Shown in pieces: positions 11,940 to 24,300 of a stretch of DNA of 64,000 bases; position 1 is the first letter of the stretch, and the number at the start of each line of letters is the position of its first letter. Source of the DNA: Pieris napi (Eukaryota; Arthropoda; Insecta; Lepidoptera; Pieridae); assembly GCF_905475465.1 (NCBI RefSeq), contig NC_062245.1:9672001-9736000 (forward strand), read 5' to 3'. The notes below the pieces were generated by a model. That model searched no databases. It was not told the origin of the DNA and saw nothing but the letters and a program-made list of their open reading frames with translations. Both the position numbers and the translations under genes were made by a program.

Positions 11940-13389
11940 TCTTCTTATACAAAAGTCAATTGTATTTTTCAAGCCAGACGAAGCTTATAAAATTAATCTT
12001 AATTGGTTAATTATTCTCAATAATAATCTATTATTCTCTCATTCTAAGAAAAATATACAATTAGAGTTTTTGCAAATGTTTTAATATTCCATAATAACTA
12101 ATAGAAATATTATTTAATACCGTCAACACTAAACAATGTTGGTCCTAATTGGTATGACATTTTTTTGTCTTGTAATTAACTTATACGATTTATATACGTA
12201 TAAACCGTGTTATTTACAAAAATTAAATTACTTTGTTTATCATCTAATTTACGCTATGATGAAAATTCGTTATAGACTTAGACGCCAAGCCCACTAAACC
12301 TAGTTCCTTTGTACCCAATAGGGGATTTGACACTGCCCTGCTATCTTCTCGCTATATTCTCGGCCACAGATATGATCTGATTAAAAAATATATATACGTG
12401 TTAGTGCTTTACTTAAAACAGAATGAATACACACTTCCTTTGTAAATCAATATTTTTTTCCACAGAGCCATATATTATTTAGGTACAAGTGTGGAATTAT
12501 AGATTTTATTAGTAGTAAATTAGTATGTGACACAACTAATTATTATTTCGCCGAAAACTAATATGGGGACATAAAGCTCTATATTCTTAGAACCGTCAGA
12601 CTGCGTTCGAAGAAGCTCTTAAAATATTATCACCAACCCATGTACCGTGACTATTAATATGTGTTATACCTAATATTTTACTAAGCACTATTTTATATTG
12701 CTTAAAATGTGTAATAGAGTAAAAAACCTTGGAAATATAATTTATTCATTAATTTGTCAAATTAAAAAAAAGTATTTTTCATAAGTTATATGACTCAAAA
12801 CTTGCTTGTGGTGAAAACATGTTAGTAATGTCTTCAACTATCTAACTCTAATGCTGTTTTGGACTTTAATTACGTTTGAGATTTCGGATAGAACTAATTG
12901 TGTCATTTAAGAAAGACAATTGCCACGTAAAAATGGTATGGTACGTCATAGTCATAAAGTAGAGAAGCGTTTTAGCGGGTTCTTAAAATTTATCTTTAAT
13001 TTGAATTTTTAGCGCCAATATCTAACAGAATTAAAGTTTTTATAATTGCTGTAGTCAATATAATCTGAAATGGTTTAAAATCTTGTAAGCCATTATATGG
13101 CCCATCGTAAATAAACAAAGTTTTCAAAAACGCTATGTGTATAGCTTTTATATCTAGTATTATCTTTAAAAGGTCTAAAAAAACTATCACAAAACATCGC
13201 AATGAAAAAATATTATTTAAAAATCTTTAAAAAAGCTACGACTACCACGACACCACAATATTTTCTATTTTATTAGAGTTTAAATTTCACAACAATAGAG
13301 CAGCCATTTAAATCTTATACAACATTTACTGATATTAAATACAGCAACAGTCCAACATAAATAAACAATAACGGGAAATTTGGCATTAC
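11940..13389. other. Non-coding, A+T-rich; nothing recognised
   Basis: Only short frames without splice or protein-family support. No repeat termini seen. Confidence 0.35.
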
Positions 13390-14365
13390 GCACTAGGACC
13401 AGCTTGTAGCGGCCTGAATGTAAAACGGCAGATCAAGGGCGAGATATCACTAATATTCAGTACATGATAACATTTAAGTCTTACTGTAAGATGGCTTAAT
13501 CTTTTCTGTATTCTGGATAAACTGTTTATAACAATTTATAAAAGAGACTTGCTTTATATACGACATAGTCGCCGTATTCTGTGTTCTTGTCTTGGTTCTG
13601 GAACCATTATTTTTCTAATATACTTTCTTAATAGATTTCGATGATTTTTTTTGACATGGAATCTCGCTGTTGGCCTAAGGGAGCGTTCAAGTATTACGTC
13701 ACGCAATTTTTGGAGATTATTGACACCCCCCCCCCCCCCCATGTAACGCGCCATAACGTTTTTCTGTACCCTAACGTTTCGTGACCACCTAGTGACTCTT
13801 TATACCTAAATGTTATCATTATGTGGTGTAAAGAACTCGAAAGTCGAAAATAATATTAACAATAACGCGTAATTCAATCCCCGCCCCACATCGTAACGTT
13901 TTACAAAAGGACACCCCCCCCCCCAAATTCGTTACGTAATACTTGAATGCTCCCTAAAGGGCTTTGACAGCTCCGATCAGGCTGATTTTGCTAACGTAAC
14001 ATTTTCTCCCGACTAGCGCATGGGCGTCTCCTGCGAGACTCAGACCTTGGCTTGGGCCATCGCGGTGATGAATTGAATTTAGTCTAGCTACTATGTTTAG
14101 TTTGTCAAATGGGTTAAAAGGCTTAAGATAACTAGCGACACCTGCATTCTACGGCTTTAACTACTGCGATGACGTCATACCCCGAAACGCGCCAACGAAG
14201 TTATCCCGGCCGCTAAGAATATAAACAACTTCTCGAATTCAGCCACTAGGGCGGAGGGCCTTCGCGCTGGCCACACTGGTCGAAGATCCACGTTTAAGTT
14301 GTCACAACGTTCTTCCTCCACAACTACATTGCCATCATTTAATAATAAAAATAAACAAACAAACC
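13390..14365 (+). repeat. Probable retrotransposon remnant split by a MITE
   Basis: G+C-richer blocks on both sides of the MITE (13390-13678 and 13958-14340) end in an A-rich tail at about 14340-14365. The text includes CTTTGACAGCTCCGATCAGG and GGGCGTCTCCTGCGAGACTC, which look like the 3' untranslated part of an insect LINE. No reverse transcriptase frame is present, so the class is tentative. Confidence 0.4.
13679..13954. mobile_element. PIF/Harbinger-like MITE with TAA target site
   Basis: Terminal inverted repeats GGGAGCGTTCAAGTATTACG and CGTAATACTTGAATGCTCCC, flanked by TAA on both sides (13676-13678 and 13955-13957). The interior has two C-runs, 14 and 11 bases, both on the plus strand. 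No transposase. A TAA duplication and a G-rich end fit the PIF/Harbinger group. Confidence 0.85.
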
Positions 14366-15212
14366 TATTTAGTCATCATTCATAGGATGCTCAATCTCCA
14401 TACAGGAAAATTACCATAATAATAAAGTTTCACTAGGTTCTATAAAACAAAAGTTATGTTATGCAAGAAACCATGTTAAACTGGATTCAAGAACAAGTTA
14501 ACTATGGGAACGGATCATATTCTTAGTGTGCTAAAAATAGACTAAACCGTCTTTTGCCCTTTTTTAGTTCAACTGTAAAATGCAACCAACCAAGATTCCA
14601 ACACACTATTTAATAAAAAAGGATGCGTTCTTATTAATTACAATTATGCGCATTTATTGTAAAAACTGATCACAGTTGCTAAATGTAGCGCCATCTTTTG
14701 GTTATTTAAAAAACCAGATCTGTTTCAGCATCTCGTAGTTCTGAACCTACAAACTAGGTGGTGCTGTCATAAATAGAAAAGGTATCGGTTATTGTAAAAC
14801 AACTTGAATATTATGTAGATTGTATCAACATTTTGTGGTAACGATATTGAAACTGAGATATCTCGCGTTTAGCTTTTTTTCTTAAATTCAACCTCACACG
14901 CTGTTAAACCCTCCAGGGAAAAATAATACATAAATACGGATAATTAAACGTAAAAAATTTCTTTTTAGAGACATATTTGTTTTAAATTCCTATTTGCATT
15001 TACATGCGGACGTTGAACGTTGCCGGCGTCTTAAAATTTATACTCGGTTTTCTTTAAAGGAGATGCTATATATATTTTTTTACTAAACAATCTAAATTAG
15101 ATTTTGCATACATAAAAAGTACAAAATTGGACTGTCACTCTGCCAATCGGGAATACTTCTTCATGCACTTTATTCTATAGTGGTGTTCAGTTACATTTAG
15201 TTATCCACTTAC
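14366..15212. other. HECW intron; nothing recognised
   Basis: Directly downstream of the HECW exon 9 donor. The next HECW exon was looked for here and not seen. Confidence 0.5.
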
Positions 15213-15373
15213 CTAAGCAAGCAAGTGAGCTGCACATCATTCTGGTATCGTGCTAGAGCTGTTGCTCCCTCAACTCGGACTGTATTCACCTTATCCCGTA
15301 GCGAGTTGTTGCAACCGCCGCACCGTTCCCGTAGTATCGACATTATGTTTGGTTGTCTAAGAAACGCTACGAC
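15213..15373 (-). CDS. HECW2: HECW coding exon 9 (last exon seen)
   Basis: Acceptor ttaccag|GT. It encodes VVAFLRQPNIMSILRER, then LRDKVNTVRVEGATALARY, matching vertebrate KIVAFLRQPNIFEILQER...LREKIQFIRTEG. It ends CTTAG|GTAAGT, carrying two bases (AG) of a codon that in relatives is the Ser of LLSLFEEE. The next exon was sought on the minus strand down to position 1 and not found. Confidence 0.93.
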
Positions 15374-18300
15374 CTGGTAAAAAAATATTTAGAATGTTCA
15401 AGTCCCATAATTCTTCATTGTAAAGAGGAAGTCAGACACGTTTCATAGATAACTTGAAACGATAAGCTGTGTTCTTTAGATAATTTATATGTTAAGCTAA
15501 GTCAGATCTGATGATTGATTGATTTTGATCGTAGGGCTTGCAAGACGGCCATGAACGGCGGGAAGACAACAGCAGCCCATGGACACCAATTTTATTAGAG
15601 GATGCGTTGCCGGATTTTGAGCTCTTTATTTAAGCACCTGTTAGTCATGTGGAAGTGTTTATGGGAAGACATCCACTGGGAGCCAGTTTGCAAGAGCGCA
15701 AAAGGAAATGCCAAGCAAAGCAAACTAAGGAAAATCAAAGACGTCCTGGTTACACGCCATGTAAGTTCACCGCAAGTCTTATTCAATTATAAGGTACTTT
15801 ATTAATATGTATTTTATTAGGGAGCCTGATTATCTGAATATGGATTAATTATTGACTTAGGAAGTAATATTGAATTCGGCGAGGAGAAAATTATACAATA
15901 AGAATTGAACGTGAGTGTGTGTAAGGAATTTTTAAAATAAACTGTTAAAACTCACCTTATCATTATACGCGACAGGAATTTCTTGAGTTTGGTGTGTATA
16001 TGTGTCTGAGGACGAAATTGGCGGCCGAGGAGGTGGAGTCGGCGCCTGCACAACCAAATTATGAAATGTTGATGAGAAAATGACCAAATCCGTTACTAGT
16101 TACGAAATATAAATGTAGATGTCAAAATATATATAATCAGTTTAACTATGTTGTACAAAAAACGGTACATAAATGAATATACGAAATACATTAGAAATAT
16201 GGCAATACAATTAAGGCATATGAAGTACGAATGAATAATAACGGATTTAAAAATAATGAAAATATAACAAAAAAAATACATCTTGGAATTGATCACTTGA
16301 TGACAAATATAGTCAAATTATGAGTAAAAATATAATAAATAGTTCTACGTTGGAATTACACTAATCTACTCTACATTACAACGACACAAAATAAAGAACG
16401 AATGCTAATAAGAAACACAATATAACCCTTACTTATAAAATTGTATACCCTTTCTATACAAAGCTTTAGACGATGTATATTTCTATGAAAACATTGTAAC
16501 CATCGTAACGAAAATGTAATATAATTGTATAAGTAAGGGGTGCAATACCACCTTTATTCATAAACATACATAAACCTCAGCTTTAGTCACTTTGCCAATA
16601 AATAAATGACCGGACACTCAGGCTCATATTACGTTATGAATAGAGGGTACACATGAACACATAACTAGCAAAAAACTGAAATGCACACGATGCAGGTACT
16701 TCGTGCAATACCACGATGCAAACAGAAACATGCTGCCAAAGGTAATATATAATCCAACGTTATCTTTATCTTCGCTGTCGTGGGTTAAAATTAAATTTAA
16801 ACGACATACAAAGAATACAATTACTACAGAAATATGTATAATACTTAAATCGTCATTCAAAACTCGCTTGGGATTTGGACTTTGAACGCGCCCTTTACCA
16901 TGGCAAACATTCATAAATTACACTAAATTTTAGTGCATTAAAACACGTAAAGGAATGCGATGAAGTTCACGAGGATTCAATGTAATGAAAAAAATGTTAA
17001 TAGTAGTAATGGTAAAGGATGTGCCCGTACTATTTTTGAAATAGTACCAATAATGTATTGACTAATTGACACAAACTAATATCGCCAACCTTGGGTTTTT
17101 TAATTACAAAGAGACGACACCGAAGTTAGGTGATCGTACTCATAGATGGCGCAATTTTCTTAAGAAATTAATAATGTTATGCTATAAAATAATAAATTAC
17201 GTTAAGGAATAAAAATTAAGCGTTAGTACATAAATTAGAGGATCTAGAACGCCATCTCTTATTTTACGACAAAAACATTTATTTCACAAATTGCGCCATC
17301 TATGCTTAGTCATAGCTAACTTGACACAAATAGGCGCACTTTTTCAATTATAGTAAAAAGTCGAAGACTGGCAAATATTATGATAATTTTATCATTGTAC
17401 CATGGCTCAAAAGATTAGGTTTTAAATGTAAAGATAACGTTAGAGTAATCCGCAACACCTGTTCGTGGTGGAGCAGGCGCCTACGCGGTGGCAACAGCGG
17501 GGAGAAAGGCCCCGCTTGCGGCGCGCGAGGCAATCGAGGATCGATGAATGTTGTACGACGCATCACGTGGTCCACGAAGAAACACTAACGTATTGTAAAA
17601 TATCAATGCGCTGGTTTTACTAACCCCCGTTAATATAGATATTCTTTAATAAGTTTTAAGCTATTCTTGGCTTGGCCGGTAGTAATTTCTAAATATTTCC
17701 GTAGCCAAGGGAATCAGTAACAAGAATTCTAACCATTGAGAGATGTCTAAAGTATAGGATAAAAAACCTCGCTCATGTAATGTTTTATATAAGTAATGAC
17801 TTTTACTCGTCTATAGATAAGGGATAAATATCTATTTAGATTACAAAAAAATATTTGATATTTTATCGTAAATAAATTATAACATCGATTAAATTGTCGA
17901 TTGAACTAGTTGAGCTTATACTTACTAATCAAGAAATATAAACCGTAGCAGAAGGCTACAAGGTGTAGGTTTTCACCTAAAAACTGTGAATCACTTTAAA
18001 AACACATACCTTTCCATTTCTGTCGACTTTTGTATCCCAGCCGAGTGGTAAGTCCCTATCAGAATCGCTGAACATATTGACCAAAGCGACAAGGTCCCGG
18101 TTATGTTGATATCGTTCGAAGGAAGCTGTGTCCCGACGAATCTTTGATATCATATGCTTTAAGGTCGAGTTACAGTTGTATAGGGACGATGCTTCCTGTA
18201 AAATAAAATTGATATCTTAATATTACCACGAAAACAAAAGCCCAAAAAATATGACAATTAAATTCAAGTAACTAAGTATTATGACATCGTAAGTTCGAAT

Positions 18301-21300
18301 ACTTCTATGTCTCTTCTTCTCTTCTAACTTTCTATGTGCGCATTCAACAGAAAACATCATGCCTTAAATCCAAAGAAGTCGACGGTATGGCACAAGAGGC
18401 TGATCACCTACATGACTATTAGTAAAAATAAATCACGAAACAGATACAGAAATCTGAGTCCCAAACAACATTGCCTCAATGTCATACTTTGTAATGCACA
18501 AAGTTAGTTATTGCAGGGGTTTTAAGGTTTGTATTTTTGGCGGAAATGTACCACCTACTATATTTATGAACATGAATACTGCCTTATATCCCATTGGTAA
18601 ATGGATCTATGTCAACGTATAAAGTACTTACAGCATTCATATGCAGTATAGAGTAGAAATCTGGTCGTGCCAGGAACTCAGCCGCGGGGTGGGGTGCGGG
18701 CGGTAGTGGGGGCTCACGGGGGGAAGCCGCGGGAGGGGGAGATGAGCGATCCTCTTCGCCTAGCTGCGTACGCGTCATCGTACGACGGATTGATTGGTAT
18801 CTGGAAAAATTGGTAATTAAAACTATAAATGTATTTGCTTTCATAACAACTATAGGTAATATAGGAAGTGACAAAACAATTGCCAAGTCTCATATTGGTA
18901 CTATTTATAGCTGTAAAGTAAATAAGGTAATATTAGTAAATTGTGTCTTATTTGTAATGAGAATTGAACTACCTTCTATCTAGCTGTCTCCTCTGAATTT
19001 CTGGAGCAGGTGACCTTGGAGAGCTTCCATTAGCTGCAGGTCTCTGCCAGGTGGTCATCCGATTGATGTGGTCGATGTAAAAAACCCTGCCATGGCTATC
19101 CATACGCGCTTCCCACCCTGAAATCATTAATTCTCATTAGAACCAAAACAAATGTAAATAGTATGTATCAGTTTAGAAAGAAGCTTACCAGGAGGTAACG
19201 GTTCTTCACATTCAATAATCCCGCCAATCATATTAGCAGGAAAATCTCCAGTTAGTGCCATCTGCCGCGACGCTCTTTCAGGTATAGAAGGTAGTCTAAT
19301 TCCAGCCATATGCCTTAGAGGTGTCGGTGACGCTACAGCATTGTCATTGTCATCATTGTCTTCACTTTCTGGCTGAGGTCTCCTCAATACAACATCATCA
19401 GGTGGTCCTGCATGAACTATTGTAAAGTGATTACTGTTCATAAATTCTAAGTTTGGAGATCTTATCTCCGACGTCCTTAACTCGTTAGTAAATTCAACCA
19501 TTTCAAAAGTATCATGCCGATTCTCGATACTCTGTATCGGTGGAGGATGTAAGTCTGGTGGTGGAAGAGGGCGCGGCCTTCTGTGATGCGTCGGAGTAGG
19601 AGGACATTGCGGTACGGCCGAGCCTGCCAGGGCTGCCACACGGGTTAAAACCCTTGGATGAGGTCGTGCTGGACTCTCCGGATTCTCTTTTAAAAAGTTC
19701 GTCCGATTCGGGGAATGTTTAGGAGTAGATTCACAGCCAAGGTTCTTTAATAGGTGTCTTGGTAAACTTGAATGCCTAGGAGTAGAACTATCACACGAAT
19801 ATTTGCGGTTCATCAATAAAGTACCCACGGTAGGCATTCCCTTACACCCTTCTTCTACAGGAGACGTTGAATGCGATGAGTTACAAGAACTACCACCATT
19901 TGGGCTATTGCTTCCACTTTCCCGACTAGGGCCATCTATATGAGATGAATTAAGAAACGCTGTCATCATTGTAGGAGTATTTGCTCTTCCAGAATTTTGC
20001 CTAGTCAGAGGCTTGTGACCTTTGATGGTTATTTCTTTTTCTTCAATCTGGTTTCTGTTATCGTCTTCAAAGTCGGTGCTATTACTTATATCGTTGAGAA
20101 AGGTATGTTGAGCCTTTTCTTCGGACTTTGCATGATTTGGTGTTAAATGAAAACCATCTACCACATCCTTCTCTTTTCTTGCAAAAGTTGTGGTTATATA
20201 GTTATCGGGGCCTATATCTTTTATAAACATAATATTTTTTCTACTTACACTAGGTGTGCCTTCAGGTACAATATTTAATTTCTTGTCGTCTAATGTTTTT
20301 GATACTTTCATAGACGATAATGTCGATTCACATAAACTGCCTTCTGTCTCCGGTGTTGCTAATGGAGCTACGTTTTGAGTATCCTTAATATTTGCAACCG
20401 TGGCAAGAGGATGCTGTTTTCCAGAGAAGAATTCACCGGGTTTAAAATCATTCATGTTACCTTGTAAACCAGAGTTGGAAATATTTTTATCAGTAAAAAA
20501 TTGTTCATCCGTATCAATTAATTCAAAAGTAAAAGCATCTTCAGGTTTGCTTATTTTTTTCGGCTTCCTATGCCTTTGTACTGCAGGAGGTAAAGCATGC
20601 ATTCGCTCTAACGGTTTATGTGATTGTCTTGGTGGTAAAGGCGGAACCGGCGATTTTTGGGCATCACTGGGTATATTAGCACCTTCGACATCATAAACAA
20701 ACTTCATTATTTTGCAAGGATTTTGAGGAGACCAGATTTTATAATACTCTGTGTCAGGCGATGATGGTGATTCCAAACCTACATTTAAATTAGTTTTTTT
20801 GTTAACGCCATTTAATGGTTGGCCGCCTCCGGTGTCGACAGGTGGTGGACACTTCTTTTTTACGCCTGACGATGTCGGCTTACAGTCAATCGCACTGGGA
20901 GATTCACTATTTACAGGAGATTGCTTACTTAGATTACTAACTAGAGATTTACTAGAATCACATTTTGCAGGTTCGAGATTCGAGTTCCCGCTTCTATCTA
21001 AAGAACTAATTGAGCATTTATTAACATCTTCGCTCAAATGCTTAATATCTTGATTTGGAGTAACGCGTTCAATTCTTGGACTATTTTCTGAATTCATTTC
21101 AAAGCTTTCATTATTGTATGAGAAGGGTGACACGTGATCCCCACTTCTCTTCCTAGAGATACCCTCCTTGAGTCGATGAGGTAACTTTTTGAGGTCGACT
21201 TTGATTCGATGAGGGAGAGAGGATGACTCAGCCACACACTCGTCATCTTCACCATTGTAGTAACGAAAACAGAGGAGCTGCTCACAATCTGAAATTGACA

Positions 21301-24300
21301 AAGGATGTGTTAGAGTTTTTTTTTAAAGTTTACATGGAAATTTAATATGTGTTGTTAAGCATAAATAATTACCTTCATAAGGTTGATTGGGCTCATCAAG
21401 CAGCCACATTATGTGCCCAGTGTCGCATCCGGTCGCCGGCACGAGCCTGGCGATACCGGCGATGCTTGCGGGATCTGTAAATCAATAATTGACACTGTTA
21501 TCATTCTATTCATGACATAAACTAGCGTTATCATAAAACATTCTTCAAAGAAATCAACACCCGCTCCGGAAACTGTGATAAGTCAATCACCATTAATTAA
21601 AGCCCGCATACAATTTAATGAATAGATAAAAAGACTATTTGAATTTTTCGTTATGACACATAAAACGACAACAAAAAATCTTATATAGATACGGCCAGCC
21701 GCTGGTATCAGAGAGAACAAAAAGTAAAAGGTTACGCACAGGTGCAGAAGACTTGCAAAAACAAACAATAAGATCGCATTGATGAAGAAACAGACTGCGG
21801 CAAACCCTTCCATTTTTTATCTAACAAAAATCAAGGCGTAGGACGCACGGTTCGGCGCAGGCGCAACACAATTTATGCGCCAGACTTAATCGCCGGATGC
21901 GGGAGTCGCCCGCACATTTTATGCGAAATAATCGCAGCCACCGAATTGTCAGTTAATTGAAAAGACATGCCAATAAATTTCAGAGAAGGCAAATTAATAC
22001 CGCGCCGGGCTCCGAACGGGAGCGAATTAGAATTAACATATTTTGATTGGATAAATATCGGCGCATGGTTAACATCTTCCTGCAGTTGATTAAGTATTTG
22101 GTGCGCTCGTAAATATGGGCTGGGTGGATGTTTACGTCAAACATTAAACTTTGTTCTCAAGCTCGGATATAATTTATAACAATATAATAGGCTGCGGAAA
22201 TGAAGACGAATGTATCGGAAAATACAAAATAATTATTAATCAGGATTAAAATGAACTTAATTAAATCAAGTAATACATAACATATGAGTTTTTAACCATC
22301 AGTATAACATGACTGATTATCACCATTACTTTTTATAAGCAGCTGTTTATTTCAATCATTTGCTAGGCACATCGTTTGTTAGTTAAGCACGTATGCGCAC
22401 TGAATATTATTTAATGACTGTCATTTCCCGCCTGCTGTTAGCTTAAGCCATCATAATATTACAGAGGCGGAATTAATGCAACTGAAACAGAGCTTTTTTT
22501 TTTAATACAACTATTGATGCAAATTTTTGAAAAGATTTTTATCTTGTTACGCCAAAGAAGTATAACTTCTAACGCGTGTACACGTTTTTTTGTAATTTAA
22601 ACATAAGTTAGTTTGCCTTGGTAATTAAAGTACTGTTTGGAGTTCAATGTTTAACATATTACAATTAATCTTCAAAATAAAAAACAGAGATTATTAATTA
22701 TACAGTAACCGTTTTCATGACGGTTTGTTCACTTTCGGCATAATAGTCAACAAACAAGCGAAAACTTCTTAGCATTCCCGCCCCCTAGACGTGGTGATTA
22801 GTCAAGTGACGATGGTGACGACAGACGGTGACGACAGACGGTGACACAGAGGGCGTATATTTCCGGCGGTGACGTAACATCCGCACACTTCCGGAGGATA
22901 CCGCAGATACAACGAGATCAACTGATGAGCTTCCGCGGGATTTTGCGGTTAACATGAAAAACGGCGGCGGGATAACGTCAATAGATTATCTTTGACGTTT
23001 AAATATAAACTGTTACCCTACCGAATGATGTATCAGAAAAGCTTTATTATTTATACAAAAAATTGAACTAAACTATTTCTAGCAAATTGTGTTGATAACG
23101 ATGTTTTTCTCATAATCCTTAAAAAAATCATTACAAAAAATAAGTCATAAGAGTCCTTAACTGTTTTTTTTTTTATAAGTTTTATAATTTGTCGTGCGAT
23201 GAGGAAGGAAAAGGAAACTAGAATGTTAGATACCCTCTTCTGCGTAGTACTGTGACACATTGAGTTAAAAACACGTAATTAAAATACCGAACTGTGAACA
23301 ATGTGAACATCGACAGGAAGAGCATAGTTAAACGTCGGTCACTGTGACCCTTGTAACGCCTACGTAAAGTTTTAACCTCTTTAGAATTATTTGTGACAAT
23401 CGGCTTCTTTGAAGTTAAAAAAAATATTAATTTGTTACGTCAAATGTACTTTAATAATTCAATATAGATTTGATATTCGGGGCTAGCATCATTTTATTGA
23501 TAGTATGCGCGTCATTTAATTTATTCGCAAAATTTATATTTTTTAAAAGTATTTATAGGTACATATCAATATGATTACTGTCAGACTATAATAACGTCAC
23601 AGTGTTGTTAACTTAATAAAAAATAATTAAGCACTGCTACGACCCCAAATCTCACGACACTTCACTTTCCGTACAGACTAGTAAAATCATAAAGTAATAA
23701 TAAAGAAATATTAAATAAATAATAATATAATATTAATATATATTCTATTTATATATTTTATTATATTTAGTATTAATATTTAATGCAATATTTAAGCATG
23801 TTCTAATTCGTCTATGTCAAATACAGTCAAAATCTGTTATAACGACATCCAAGGGAATACTAATATTTGGTCGTAAAAACCGATAGTCGTAACAACCGAT
23901 GACGTTGTCATTAAGTACCTAATACAATAGAATTCAGCCGGGACCTTTGATCTTAGTCAATATAACCGGTATGTTGTTCTAAACGATGTCATCGTAAACG
24001 GTGTTGGTTGTATGTCAAACTTCATACAGAAAAAACGGTTTGACAGCTCTTAAAAATTTAAGTTTGATTGACATACCAAAATCGAACACATTTCTATGAA
24101 CAGAAATCCTTTGTCCAGTGTCCCACTTCCAATTGACACGTCGCATTTGTTGAAAAGGAATTTATCAACAAACTATTTCCAGCACTTAAGAGCATCCGCG
24201 TTGAAATAACATTTGGACGCCAGGAAACGAGAGTTTAAAGGGGTCGAGCCGATGACAGATCCCCATTAGTGAAGTGACGATTTGACAGTTTCACTACGCG

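Noticed and set aside
20400..21053. Plus-strand frames opposite HECW exon 3
   Set aside because: Antisense shadows of a strongly coding minus-strand exon.
21289..21301. ATG at 21301 as a HECW start
   Set aside because: The codons lie in the polypyrimidine/acceptor region before exon 3; the true N-terminus continues into exons 2 and 1.
23825..24010. Complete pogo-like MITE
   Set aside because: One end (CAGTCAAAATCTGTTATAAC) is recognisable, but no matching inverted end could be found.
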